In this document: positions 20,101 through 27,899 of the stretch, piece by piece
Position numbering within the stretch: position 1 is the first letter of the stretch
Layout: each line of letters opens with the position of its first letter
Source of the DNA: JANWHF01 sp036276235
GTDB lineage: Bacteria; Planctomycetota; Phycisphaerae; Tepidisphaerales; Tepidisphaeraceae
DNA length: 37,756 nucleotides
Assembly (NCBI GenBank): GCA_036276235.1
Contig: DATBDZ010000121.1
Coordinates: 1-37,756 of the forward strand
Direction of reading: 5' to 3'
Made by a program: the position numbers and the translations under genes
The notes under the pieces: model-generated
What the model was told of the DNA's origin: nothing
Database searches by the model: none
The model's input: the letters and a program-made list of their open reading frames with translations, nothing else

Positions 20101-21004
20101 CTTTCCGCCGCCAAGCTCGGGCGGCGTGCACGTCGCGCAGATCCTCAACATCCTCGACAACTTCAACGTGCGCGCGCTCAATGATGCCGATCCGGCACAG
20201 CGGCTGCATGTTCAGGCCGAGGCAATGAAGCTCGCGTTCGCCGATCGCGCCTATTGGCTGGGCGATCCGGATCAGGTGAAGGTTCCGCGCGGCCTCGTTG
20301 GGAAGGAATACGCCAAATCGCTTGCGCAGAAGATCGATCTGCATCGTGTCATTGCCGTCCCCGAACACAGCACTCCTTCACAGAGCGAGGTGGATGTATT
20401 CCTGCAATCGCTTCCGCCGAGCGGCAAGCACACCACGCATATCGCCGCCGCCGATGCAGAGGGGAATTGGGTTGCGATCACGACGACTGTCAACACATCT
20501 TTCGGATCAAAGGTAGTGGTTCCCGGCACCGGCGTTTTGCTGAACGATCAGATGGACGATTTTTCGATTCAGCCGGGCGTGCCCAACGCCTTTGGCCTGA
20601 TCGGCGCCGAGCGCAACAGCGTCGGCCCCGGCAAACGGCCGCTCTCGAGCATGAGCCCGACCATCGTCCTGAAGGACAACAAGCCGATCCTCACGCTCGG
20701 CGCCGCCGGCGGGCCGACGATCATCAATCAGGTCGTCGATGCGCTGGTGAATCATCTGGATCTGGGCATGCCGCTACCGCAGGCGGTCGCCGCCCCGCGC
20801 ATTCATCATCAGTGGCAGCCGGATGTGCTGGTCGTCGAGCCGGATCTTCCGGCGAACGTCATTGAGGAATTAAAACGCCTCGGCCACAAAATCGAAACCC
20901 GCCGCGGCCTGGGCGCGACGCAGGCGATCGGCCTCGACGACCACGGCGTCTTCGTCGGCGTCCACGATCCCCGAGTCGAGGGCCAGGCGGCGGGGGTGGA
21001 TTGA
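17129..21004 (+). CDS. ggt: Secreted alpha/beta-hydrolase (esterase) fused to gamma-glutamyltransferase
   Basis: A 1291-residue fusion. A signal peptide (MRMKALCGWAILLLCLASMG) is followed by an acetyl-xylan-esterase-like alpha/beta hydrolase. Its nucleophile is Ser233 (MTGRSGGGAY), with likely partners Asp305 or Asp307 (GNSDKDTIFP) and His344 (EGPHKDTQ). A second, less conserved region reaches about residue 695. Residues about 697-730 (PPSSGTPGEG...RSTGGG) are encoded by family B repeat B2. From about 743 it is a gamma-glutamyltransferase: DAIRRGGNAIDAAVAAAL, GIGGGCFMLI, and the autoprocessing Thr1102 in KHTTHIAAADAEGN, then GPGKRPLSSMSPT. Self-cleavage before Thr1102 would leave esterase plus large subunit together and free a roughly 20-kDa small subunit. 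The gamma-glutamyltransferase part has no signal peptide of its own. The start ATG 17129 follows GGAAGG. Confidence 0.9.
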   Translation: MRMKALCGWAILLLCLASMGGAADRPPALSRGDQLLADYFRDETADLSRRCLANIKTADDWNAAKPELRRQLAEMLGLWPEPPRTDLKPVITGKIEADEFTVEKLQFQSSPHLYVTGDLYLPKHQTKPAPTILYVCGHSQTKVNGIAYGAKPSYQHHGEWFARNGYVCLIIDPLELGEIEGEHHGTYRREMWWWHSRGYTPAGVEAWNSMRAIDYLISRPEVDANRIGMTGRSGGGAYTWWTAALDDRVKVACPVAGITDLQNYVVDGCIEGHCDCMFMDNTYRWDFAQVAALVAPRPMLIGNSDKDTIFPLDGVYRVHEQTRRIYRLLGAEKNLGLLITEGPHKDTQDLQVPVFRWFNRFLKGEEGTVDKVATPFFDAPKLKVFDELPRDQINTTIHESFVPAAPKPAIPNSVQEWAAMRANWMAALREKTFMGWPQSPPALDVKRAFSRSREGATLTGYDFVSQRNVPLRLYVITADQIKPNRLQLEVLDEETWGVWQVRMRRRFGDDLDDLKGSVEVARGVQQPYHTDTAMAWIAPRGIGLSGWTSDPKKQVQIKRRFALLGQTLDGMRVWDVRRAIQAIRSIDSIARVPLSLSGHHRAAGVALYASLFEPDVNDLILYDLPKSHHDGPDLLNVLKTLDLPAAVAMAGERLTIQIVQADAGWEYPKAVAAKLGWGTGRVQVVGLPRELSAVPPPSSGTPGEGRGGGSSAAAEQSAPTQTLPRSTGGGNSVRSPGSTQPTPYSAEAHRAMVATVNPIATQAGLDAIRRGGNAIDAAVAAALTLGVVDGQNSGIGGGCFMLIRRADGSFVALDGRERAPAAASRDMFLRDGKVMPDASTTGALASGIPGSLAVYDFALRNAGGRSKLADLLRPAADVAEQGFPISASYASRLKSTANDLAKFPQSAAIFLDADGHAWPKDHLLKQSDLARSYRNIADSGIDWFYRGPFATAAEKWMRANGGLITAKDFADYHIVERTPLRTEYRGYAIVGFPPPSSGGVHVAQILNILDNFNVRALNDADPAQRLHVQAEAMKLAFADRAYWLGDPDQVKVPRGLVGKEYAKSLAQKIDLHRVIAVPEHSTPSQSEVDVFLQSLPPSGKHTTHIAAADAEGNWVAITTTVNTSFGSKVVVPGTGVLLNDQMDDFSIQPGVPNAFGLIGAERNSVGPGKRPLSSMSPTIVLKDNKPILTLGAAGGPTIINQVVDALVNHLDLGMPLPQAVAAPRIHHQWQPDVLVVEPDLPANVIEELKRLGHKIETRRGLGATQAIGLDDHGVFVGVHDPRVEGQAAGVD
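19217..19318. repeat. Family B paired-hairpin repeat, copy B2, inside a coding region
   Basis: Left hairpin: CCCTCCTCCG (19217-19226), loop GTACTC (19227-19232), CGGGGGAGGG. Right hairpin: loop GAGTAC at 19303-19308, ending GGAGGAGGG at 19318. The spacer arms also pair (GGTGGGGG against CCCCCACC). It is in frame through the esterase/gamma-glutamyltransferase gene. Confidence 0.9.
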
Positions 21005-21024
21005 TCGTGGCGACTGCGCCCAAT

Positions 21025-21132
21025 TCCCTCCTCCGGTACTCCGGGGGAGGGTTAGGGTGGGGGTTCGGGCGAGAGGCGCACCTTCGACACAACCCCCACC
21101 CCGGCCCTCCCCCGGAGTACCGGGGGAGGGAG
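21025..21132. repeat. Family B paired-hairpin repeat, copy B3
   Basis: Same design as B2, with loop GTACTC near 21038 and GAGTAC near 21115. It begins about 20 bp after the gamma-glutamyltransferase stop codon. The strong GC hairpins could also stop transcription, but no U-tract is present. Confidence 0.88.
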
Positions 21133-21228
21133 TAAAACAATATACCGTGCGGCGAAAACCGTTGTCGGATCGCGGCGCTGTTGGTTAGGATGTTACCCGC
21201 CAAATCCCCACTTCACGGAGCAGCGACA

Positions 21229-22635
21229 ATGGCAAACGTAGAAAATCAAATCACTCGGCGAGAGCTCATCGCATCGGCGGCGGCCGCCGGAATCGCGCTC
21301 ACCGCGCTCGACGGTGTCGCGAGATCAGAAGAATCAATTGCCGCAGCTTCGCCCCTCGCGGGCTGGAGCAACGGCTGTCCGCGCGCGGAGGTCAGTCCGC
21401 AGTTCACGATGGAGCCTGCCGGTGGGCCAAGCGGTACCCCTTGTCTTTCGATTACTGCCGATGCGCGCGAGGGGCTTGATGGGTATTGGAAGAAGTCGTT
21501 TCCTGTAACCGGCGGAACGACCTATCGCTTCTCGGCGCTTTATCGTGAAACCGATGTAGCTGTCCCGCGGCGGAGCGTCGTCACGAAGCTCGATTGGCAG
21601 GACGCCAAAGGCCGCGCGGTGCCGCTGGATCATCCGCAGAAGCTCGGTGTGCTTGAGCGCATGACTGCGATGGCGGAGACGGAATTCCCCGAGCCGGGCG
21701 AGAAGCGCGCCGATGGTTGGGTTCCGATTTCGGCGGTCTACACCGCGCCGAGCCGCGCGACGCAGCTCGCGGTGCGGCTGCATCTGCAATGGTCGCCCAG
21801 CAGCAAAGTGCAATGGGCCAACATCGCGCTTGAGCCGGCCGATCCGCTTCCGCCGAGAGTGGCGCGGCTGGCGACGGTCCACCTTCAGCCGCGCAATGGG
21901 AAGACGCCGATGGGCAATTGCCAGCTTTATGCGCCGCTGATCGCCGATGCCGCAAAGCAGGGGGCAGATCTGGTTGTCCTCGGCGAAACGCTCACCTACG
22001 CGTTTCTCAGCAGCAAATTCCACGAAGTGGCCGAATCGATTCCCGGCCCGTCCACCGAATACTTCGGCAAGCTCGCCAAGGAGCACAATCTCTACATCGT
22101 GCCCGGCCTCGTCGAGCGCGAGGGGCATCTGGTTTACAACACGGCGGTGCTGATCGGGCCGGATGGCAACGTGATCGGCAAATACCGCAAGACCTGCCTC
22201 CCGCGCTCGGAGATCGACGGCGGCATCGCACCGGGTAATGACTATCCCGTCTTTCAGACGCGCTTCGGAAAAGTCGGCATCATGATCTGCTACGATGGCT
22301 TCTTCCCCGAAGTGGCGCGGCAGCTGGCCAACAACGGCGCGGAAGTGATCGCCTGGCCCGTCTGGGGCTGCAACCCGCTGCTGGCCCGCGCGCGAGCCTG
22401 CGAGAATCATACGTACCTGGTCAGCAGCACCTACGAAGATATCTCCAGCAACTGGATGCTCTCGGCGGTGTTCGACCACGCCGGCAACACGCTGGCGCAG
22501 GCGAAGGAGTGGGGCACGGTGGCTGTCGCCGAGGTCGATCTGAACGCCCGCACGCGCTGGCCGAGCCTCGGCGATTTCCAAGCCGAAATCGCGCGGCACC
22601 GGCCGGTGGCGATGGGGGAGCCGAAAGTCAGTTGA
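21229..22635 (+). CDS. Tat-exported carbon-nitrogen hydrolase (nitrilase superfamily) with N-terminal beta domain
   Basis: A 468-residue protein. The N-terminus ITRRELIASAAAAGIALTAL (8-27) is a twin-arginine signal. Residues about 45-205 look like a beta-sandwich, carbohydrate-binding-like module. The catalytic domain (about 208-460) has the nitrilase triad: Glu253 (LGETLTY), Lys321 (GKYRKTCLP) and Cys354 (IMICYDGFFPE). The family hydrolyses amides or nitriles; substrate here is unknown. The ATG at 21229 follows CGGAG; the frame is open to 21181 but that would bury the Tat signal. It follows the esterase/gamma-glutamyltransferase gene on the same strand across repeat B3. Both are exported, so they may act on related extracellular nitrogen compounds (inference). 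Confidence 0.9.
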   Translation: MANVENQITRRELIASAAAAGIALTALDGVARSEESIAAASPLAGWSNGCPRAEVSPQFTMEPAGGPSGTPCLSITADAREGLDGYWKKSFPVTGGTTYRFSALYRETDVAVPRRSVVTKLDWQDAKGRAVPLDHPQKLGVLERMTAMAETEFPEPGEKRADGWVPISAVYTAPSRATQLAVRLHLQWSPSSKVQWANIALEPADPLPPRVARLATVHLQPRNGKTPMGNCQLYAPLIADAAKQGADLVVLGETLTYAFLSSKFHEVAESIPGPSTEYFGKLAKEHNLYIVPGLVEREGHLVYNTAVLIGPDGNVIGKYRKTCLPRSEIDGGIAPGNDYPVFQTRFGKVGIMICYDGFFPEVARQLANNGAEVIAWPVWGCNPLLARARACENHTYLVSSTYEDISSNWMLSAVFDHAGNTLAQAKEWGTVAVAEVDLNARTRWPSLGDFQAEIARHRPVAMGEPKVS

Positions 22636-22768
22636 ATCGCGGCTCAGAACCCTCGCCCCTGTAGTCAGTTTGTAGGGTGGGCGTACTCGCCCACCACGTG
22701 CGGAAGATGGTGGGCGAGTACACCCACCCTACAGGACTGAATCGCGGTTCAGAACCCTCGCCCCTGTA
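22633..22768. repeat. Duplicated family A edge (31 bp, one mismatch) flanking the family F element
   Basis: TGAATCGCGGCTCAGAACCC and the next 11 bases (22633-22663) recur as TGAATCGCGGTTCAGAACCC plus the same 11 bases (22738-22768). Family F lies between. The first copy overlaps the nitrilase gene's stop codon. Confidence 0.8.
22671..22733. repeat. Family F paired-hairpin repeat
   Basis: Two hairpins: GGTGGGC, loop GTACTC (22683-22688), GCCCACC; and GGTGGGC, loop GAGTAC (22716-22721), ACCCACC. The outer ends TGTAGGGTGGG and CCCACCCTACA are complementary. Confidence 0.88.
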
Positions 22769-22880
22769 CTCAGGGGAGAGGGCAGGGTGAGGGGACGGCG
22801 GGCCGCGATATGGCGCCGTTCGCAAGTTGACGCGTGCGTCCCCTCACCCCAGCCCTCTCCCCTGAGTACAGGGGAGAGGG
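22755..22880. repeat. Family A paired-hairpin repeat, copy A3 (opposite orientation)
   Basis: Loops GTACTC and GAGTAC as in A1, with the same 70-bp core read on the other strand (GACGCACGCGTCAACTTGCG in the A1 direction). The conserved asymmetry of the core lets orientation be assigned. Confidence 0.88.
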
Positions 22881-22921
22881 AGCAATGCGGAACTGCGATA
22901 CAATTCATGCCGCAAGAACCC

Positions 22922-22995
22922 GTCATGCTGAGGTACCCCGAAGCATCTGGCCGCTCGCGCGAATCAGCCAAGAGCTTGCGAGTACCTCAGCATGA
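22922..22995. repeat. Family C paired-hairpin repeat, copy C4
   Basis: The left arm has GGTACCCC (loop changed), and the right arm GCGAGTACCTCAGCATGAC keeps GAGTAC. The arms are less well matched than in C1-C3, so this copy is decaying. Together with A3, F and the duplicated edge it fills the 440-bp gap before the next gene. Confidence 0.85.
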
Positions 22996-23076
22996 CAGTG
23001 TGCGAGAATCCTGCGCGTTGCGATTTCCAAGATTTCGCAGAATATGTCCATAATTGGCTGCTTTTGAGGAGTCGTC

Positions 23077-25128
23077 ATGCGTTCCACCATTCGATGGATC
23101 AACTGCCTGCTCATGGCAACTTGCGTCTGCTTTGGCTCTGCAACTCTTCAACAGGCACACGCACAGCAAAAGCCCAACCCGCTGCCTGAGCGCGTTCCTG
23201 CAAAACAGGATCGCGAGCCCAAGGGCCTTGCCGGAGTCGGGTTGACCGCTGAGCAGGTCAATGCATCGATCGACAAGGGCGCGGCGTTTCTCTGGAACTG
23301 GATTAAGGAAAATGACCTCAAGGGAAACCGGGTGTTCGGGAACGACACCCAGCATTTGATCTGCTCGCTGGCGCTGGTACATGCCGGGGCGCATAAGAAG
23401 TTTCCTGACTTTGATGCCGCCCTTCGTGATCTGTTGGGGCGGGTCAAGCCCGAAACACTTTCTGATCGGACCTACAACGTCGGCCTGCTCTGCATGCTGG
23501 TGGAATCGTACGGCGATCCTACATTTTATCCGGTCATGCAGCGCGCCGCGCGGCTGCTGTTTGAAGGGCAGGGGCCCAAGGGAACGTGGGATTATGTGCC
23601 GATGATCAAGCCGGAAGTGCTGGCCGATCCGGACGACGATCAGCCGCTCCGGGTGGCCGGCGGATTTCCGCTGGATGGCACCGGCATCGCCGCTCCGTGG
23701 CAACGCACCACCACCTGGGAATCGCAGCATGATAAAGACAATTCCGTCACGCAGTACGCGCTACTCGGGCTGCACTCGGCATCGCGCTCGGGCATCAAGC
23801 TTCCCGATGAAGTCTGGAAGCGAAACCTGGACACGACACGCCAGCGGCAAACCAAAGACGGCGGCTTTAACTACGAATCAGGCGGAGCAGCCGCCTACGG
23901 CAGCATGACCGCCGCCGGTATCTGCGCGATGGCGCTCGATCGATTTGAGCTGGGCGAGAAAGATGTCAATAACGACGAAGGAATCGAGCGCGGCCTCGGA
24001 TGGCTGGCCCAGAAGTTTACCGTGGACAAAAACCCGGAGAGCAGTCAATACCACTTTTATTATCTATATTCGCTCGAGCGCGTCGGACGGATCCTGGATA
24101 CGGAATTCATCGGGGAGCATGAATGGTATCCGTTGGGCGCTAAATATCTGGTGACGAGCCAATTCCCCGACGGACATTGGGAAAGCAAATCCGATAACCA
24201 GTACCCGCGCTTGCCGGCGAGTTTTGCGCTGCTGTTTCTCACGCGCGCGACGCCATCGCTAAACGTGGCCCACGAGCGCGGGGGCAACGGAACGTTGCGA
24301 ACAGGCGTGAAAGCCGCTCCGGGCCAGCGGCTTTATGTCATCCTCGACGCCTCCGGCTCGATGATCGACATGATGGGAGACAAGCGCAAATTCGATATCG
24401 CCCGCGGCGCGGTGGACACGATCATTCAGGGGATGCCGGACAATTCGCAGGTGGGCCTGCGGGTTTACGGTCATCGCAAGAATTCGCTACAGCCCGGTGC
24501 GGACCAGGATACCGAGCTGCTGATTCCATTTGGCCCGCTGAACAAGAAGACCTTCAGCGCCAAGACCGCGCAGCTCCGCGCCCGCGGGAAGACGCCGCTG
24601 GCGCTGAGCCTCACCGAGGCGCAGAAGGATTTGAGCGGCGCGGCAAAGGCCAACGGCGATCCGCTCACCGTCATCCTTCTGACCGACGGCGGCGAAGACA
24701 CCTTCCCCCGACAGGATCCGCTCAAGGCGGCGCGCGAATTCGCCAAGCTTCCCAACGTGCACTTCTACATCGTCGGATTCGATGTGGCTTCGCGCCCGGA
24801 TTGGATCACCCAGTTGCAATCGATGGCGAAGCTCGCCAACGGCATGTTCCTGCCCGCCGCCGAGGGAGACACGCTTATCAAGAGCATGAAATCGGCGGTC
24901 TACATGACTCCCGATACGTACGTCGTGAGTCAGGATGGCAAGCCAATCATCGACAAAGGCGAATTCGGATCGACGGTGCAACTGCCGGAAGGAAAATACA
25001 ACATCAAGGCGACCTACGCCGGCCGGAGCTTCGACAAGGATTTCTGGATCAACACCAACAGCATGACCGCCGTCATCTTCGACGCGGCAAAGGTGAAGAC
25101 GCCGCCGGCGACGATGCCGGCGCGATGA
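23077..25128 (+). CDS. Secreted toroid (prenyltransferase/terpene-cyclase-like) and von Willebrand A protein
   Basis: A 683-residue protein with a Sec signal (MRSTIRWINCLLMATCVCFG, cleavage near AHA-QQ at 29). Residues about 50-405 have alpha/alpha-toroid repeats, such as NSVTQYALLGL, DGGFNYE, SSQYHFYYLYSLERVG and WYPLGAKYLVTSQFPDGHWE, the fold of squalene cyclases, here without an obvious cyclase DxDD motif. Residues about 416-600 are a VWA domain with a complete MIDAS pattern: DASGS (424-428), the Thr of GKTPLA and the Asp of LLTDGGED. A small C-terminal beta domain follows. The ATG at 23077 follows GAGGAG. Such proteins probably bind rather than catalyse, in the cell envelope (inference). 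Confidence 0.85.
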   Translation: MRSTIRWINCLLMATCVCFGSATLQQAHAQQKPNPLPERVPAKQDREPKGLAGVGLTAEQVNASIDKGAAFLWNWIKENDLKGNRVFGNDTQHLICSLALVHAGAHKKFPDFDAALRDLLGRVKPETLSDRTYNVGLLCMLVESYGDPTFYPVMQRAARLLFEGQGPKGTWDYVPMIKPEVLADPDDDQPLRVAGGFPLDGTGIAAPWQRTTTWESQHDKDNSVTQYALLGLHSASRSGIKLPDEVWKRNLDTTRQRQTKDGGFNYESGGAAAYGSMTAAGICAMALDRFELGEKDVNNDEGIERGLGWLAQKFTVDKNPESSQYHFYYLYSLERVGRILDTEFIGEHEWYPLGAKYLVTSQFPDGHWESKSDNQYPRLPASFALLFLTRATPSLNVAHERGGNGTLRTGVKAAPGQRLYVILDASGSMIDMMGDKRKFDIARGAVDTIIQGMPDNSQVGLRVYGHRKNSLQPGADQDTELLIPFGPLNKKTFSAKTAQLRARGKTPLALSLTEAQKDLSGAAKANGDPLTVILLTDGGEDTFPRQDPLKAAREFAKLPNVHFYIVGFDVASRPDWITQLQSMAKLANGMFLPAAEGDTLIKSMKSAVYMTPDTYVVSQDGKPIIDKGEFGSTVQLPEGKYNIKATYAGRSFDKDFWINTNSMTAVIFDAAKVKTPPATMPAR

Positions 25129-25160
25129 GAATCTGGAAGCTTGAAGAAGGCGTCGGCCAT

Positions 25161-25315
25161 GTGGCATGGGCGGCTCGCCCATGAATCGCGGTACGCCGCG
25201 ATTTGCGTGGCATGGGTTTCCAACCCATGGCTTGCCGTACTCGGCAACTTGTGGCATGGGTTTCCAACCCATGGCTTGTTGTACTCAACAAGCGTCGGCT
25301 GTACTCGGCCGACAT
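25161..25315. repeat. Tandem array of short hairpins (family G) with GTACTC loops
   Basis: The array alternates CATGGG hairpins (CATGGGTT-TCC-AACCCATG, twice, and CATGGGC-GGCTC-GCCCATG) with loop-GTACTC hairpins of different stems: AATCGCG with loop GTACGC (25191-25196), TTGCC (loop 25237-25242), CTTGTT (25281-25286) and GTCGGCT (25301-25306). A further one, CTCGT-GAGTAC-ACGAG, lies at 25390-25405. The rest of the gap to the next gene (25406-25516) holds nothing I recognise. Confidence 0.88.
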
Positions 25316-25516
25316 AAGCAAGAGCGAAGCGTTCTTCTCCATCGCGATAGAAGATCAATCCGCTCGGGCCTCTATCGGCTGCGCCGATGCTCGTGAGTAC
25401 ACGAGTCCACGGGACTTCGGCGAGCTCAGTCGAGCCGCCGGCCCCCCGTGCCACGAAATTCCCATGGCCGCGCACTCTTGTACATCTCTCCACCAATCGC
25501 AACGATACTCGCCACG

Positions 25517-27016
25517 ATGAGTTCGACCCGCTCCCGCGCAACGCAGTTAGCCAATGCCCAAAGCGAAGTCCTCGACCTGCTCGTTGTCGGCGGCGGCATC
25601 GTCGGCTCTGGCATCGCGCGCGATGCGGCCCTGCGCGGCCTGCGCATCCTCGTCATCGATCAGCATGATTTTGCATTCGGCACCAGCAGCCGCTCGAGTC
25701 GGTTATTGCATGGCGGGCTGCGATACCTGGCACAGGGACGCTTGCGGCTCGTGCGCGAGGCCAGCGCCGAAAAGATGATCCTTCATCGCATCGCGCCGCA
25801 TCTGGCCGAGCCGCTGCCTTTCATTTTCCCGACCTATCGCGGCACGGAATGGAAGCGCTGGAAACTGGGGATCGGTGTCAAGATTTATGACCTGCTTTGC
25901 GGCAAATCAAACCTTGGCAAATCATCCGTGCTCGATCGCGCCGGCGTTTTGCAATTGCTCCCCGGGCTTTCGCAGGAGAATCTGACCGGAGCCGTCCGCT
26001 ATTTCGACGGCTTCACCAACGACGCGCGGCTCGTGCTCGATACCTTGCGATCCGCCTCTCATGGCGGCGCGATGACGCTCAACTATCTGGCGCTTGTTTC
26101 AGCCGATCGGCGCGACGAGGTGTGGCATTGCGAGTTGGAAGATCACGCCGGCGGCGAGCGTGTGAAAGTCCGCGCGCGAACTGTCGTCAACGCAGCAGGT
26201 GCGTGGGCACCGGGCTTTGCGGCCAGCCGCGTGAAGCTGCGGCTGACCAAGGGCGTTCATCTGGCGATCGATCGCGAGCGTCTGCAGGTACCCAGCGCCG
26301 TTGTTATGACCGAGGGCCCGCGGATTCTGTTCGTCATCCCCTGGGGCCAGCGCATTGTGCTGGGCACGACCGACACCGATTACGATGGCCCGCTCGATGC
26401 CCCATCCTGCGAGCAGGCGGACCTGCAATATGTGCTGTCGATCGCTAATCGCTCGTTTCCATCGGCGAACCTGAAGCCGGCGGACGTGATCAGCGCCTGG
26501 GCCGGCCTGCGCCCGCTGATCGCCGACCCGCGCGGCCGGCCTTCGGATATTTCCCGCGCTCATCAAATCGCCATGACCGAACCGGGATGGCTTGACGTCG
26601 CCGGGGGCAAGCTCACGACCTACCGCCTGATGGCCGAGCAAGCGGTCGATCACATCGTCGAGCATCTTGGAAAAAATACGCCGCCATGCAGCACAGCCAA
26701 TCGCCCGATTCTGGACAATGGCCTGACCTTGCAATTCAGCGCGGTTGTCCCCCCCGAACCTTCGCCGGCAGCGGTCGAGCAGTATTGCCGCCATGAGTGG
26801 GCGATGCATCTGGATGATGTGATGATCCGCCGATCTGGTTGGAATTACTATTATCACAATCGCGATCAAATCGCGGCGACTGTCGCCGACCAGATGGCGG
26901 AAATCCTAGGCTGGGATACGGCGCGGCGCGAGCAGGAGCTGGAACGTTATCGCCACATGACCAGAGGACTCGCGCCGGTGTGGGAAAGCGAGCCTCAAAA
27001 CCCTGGCGCGCGATGA
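25517..27016 (+). CDS. glpD: FAD-dependent glycerol-3-phosphate dehydrogenase
   Basis: A 499-residue flavoprotein that oxidises sn-glycerol 3-phosphate to dihydroxyacetone phosphate and passes electrons to quinone at the membrane. The FAD-binding motif is LLVVGGGIVGSGIARDAALRG-like (25-32 is GGGIVGSG). The GlpD block GTSSRSSRLLHGGLRYL is at about 55-71. Others are VVNAAGAWA, GTTDTDYDG and WAGLRPLI, then DVAGGKLTTYRLMAEQ. A C-terminal helical domain follows. The ATG at 25517 fits the family; upstream in-frame residues do not. It completes the pathway begun by glpKF, but lies 18 kb away on the other strand. Confidence 0.94.
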   Translation: MSSTRSRATQLANAQSEVLDLLVVGGGIVGSGIARDAALRGLRILVIDQHDFAFGTSSRSSRLLHGGLRYLAQGRLRLVREASAEKMILHRIAPHLAEPLPFIFPTYRGTEWKRWKLGIGVKIYDLLCGKSNLGKSSVLDRAGVLQLLPGLSQENLTGAVRYFDGFTNDARLVLDTLRSASHGGAMTLNYLALVSADRRDEVWHCELEDHAGGERVKVRARTVVNAAGAWAPGFAASRVKLRLTKGVHLAIDRERLQVPSAVVMTEGPRILFVIPWGQRIVLGTTDTDYDGPLDAPSCEQADLQYVLSIANRSFPSANLKPADVISAWAGLRPLIADPRGRPSDISRAHQIAMTEPGWLDVAGGKLTTYRLMAEQAVDHIVEHLGKNTPPCSTANRPILDNGLTLQFSAVVPPEPSPAAVEQYCRHEWAMHLDDVMIRRSGWNYYYHNRDQIAATVADQMAEILGWDTARREQELERYRHMTRGLAPVWESEPQNPGAR

Positions 27017-27083
27017 TTGGAGCGTTGGGACGGTTGGGGCCATGAAGGATGGTCTCGCGAGCGCGGACTGGGACAAAGCGGAG

Positions 27084-27180
27084 ATTGAACGTCGAACGTC
27101 CAACGTCGAACTTAGAACTTCGAACGAAGCACAGTCCGTTCGAAGTTGGACGTTCGACGTTGAATGTTCGAAGTTCAATG
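27084..27180. repeat. Family D inverted repeat, copy D1
   Basis: The left arm is a heptad array (GAACGTC, GAACGTC, CAACGTC, GAACTTA, GAACTTC, GAACGAA) and the right arm is its complement ending GTTCAATG. Copies D2-D4 are at 28625, 32705 and 35251. Confidence 0.88.
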
Positions 27181-27296
27181 TTTACACGTCTTGACTGCGG
27201 CACCAAACTGAAGTCACAACGTTGATCAACCAACAGACTCGCCCGATAATCGGTGACATGCGTGGCCGTTGCACCATCAAAACGTCCCTTCAAAAG

Positions 27297-27839
27297 ATGA
27301 TCGGGGCCACGCCACACCGATCCTGCCTTCTGCTGAGCTTCCATCTGATCCTGTTGCTTGCCGCGAGTGGATGCGCAACTGTTACTGTCGCAACCGCTGG
27401 CACCATCGCCGGCATCGCGGCCACTTCAATTTCAACCGGCGCCGAGGTTTATAAGTGGGGTAAACTTGATGCGGTGGAGATGGATACGTTCGAGGATTGC
27501 GTCGCCGCCGTGCGACTGGCAGCGCGTGATCTGCAACTGAAAATCGTTAAAGATCTGAAGGCCGATTCCAAACAAGATCGCTGGTCGTTCCTGCTTAGCG
27601 ACGATCTGAAGGACACGATCTCCATCGGCATCGATCGTCGAACCCAACGCCTCACGGCCATGCGCATCAATGTCGGCCTCTTCGGGTCCGAGCCCACCGC
27701 GCGGCTCGTTCTTACACGCATTCGCACGCACCTTCCCAGCCTCGCCCAGCCGGGTCGGAGCGCGACGCCGACGACGCAGAGCACGTGCAGAAGCTGCGAT
27801 TCGACGACCCGCCCATGTCTTCCAACGGAAAACAGGTAG
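27297..27839 (+). CDS. DUF3568-like lipoprotein
   Basis: A 180-residue protein from the ATG at 27297: a hydrophobic signal LLLSFHLILLLA with lipobox ASGC, then ATVTVATAGTIAGIAATSISTG and a small domain (MDTFEDCVAAVRLAARDLQLKIVKDL) that resembles DUF3568 lipoproteins. Other in-frame starts are TTG 27222 and ATG 27258. The first 140 residues look coding. The last 35 (after about RIRTHLPS) are Ser/Thr/Cys/Arg-rich and poor, whereas the +2 frame there reads ERDADDAEHVQKLRFDDPP; a frameshift near 27745 is possible. Function unknown. Confidence 0.65.
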   Translation: MIGATPHRSCLLLSFHLILLLAASGCATVTVATAGTIAGIAATSISTGAEVYKWGKLDAVEMDTFEDCVAAVRLAARDLQLKIVKDLKADSKQDRWSFLLSDDLKDTISIGIDRRTQRLTAMRINVGLFGSEPTARLVLTRIRTHLPSLAQPGRSATPTTQSTCRSCDSTTRPCLPTENR

Positions 27840-27899
27840 TGGACGCGGAGCTAACCAATGACAAGGGAAGGATTCTCGCCAGCACCTTCGTCACGGCTC

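Noticed and set aside
21025..21132. B3 as a plain bidirectional terminator
   Set aside because: Strong GC hairpins but no U-tract, and other copies lie inside coding sequence (B2), so termination cannot be its only role.
21334..22599. 421-codon minus-strand open frame
   Set aside because: Antisense shadow of the nitrilase-family gene.
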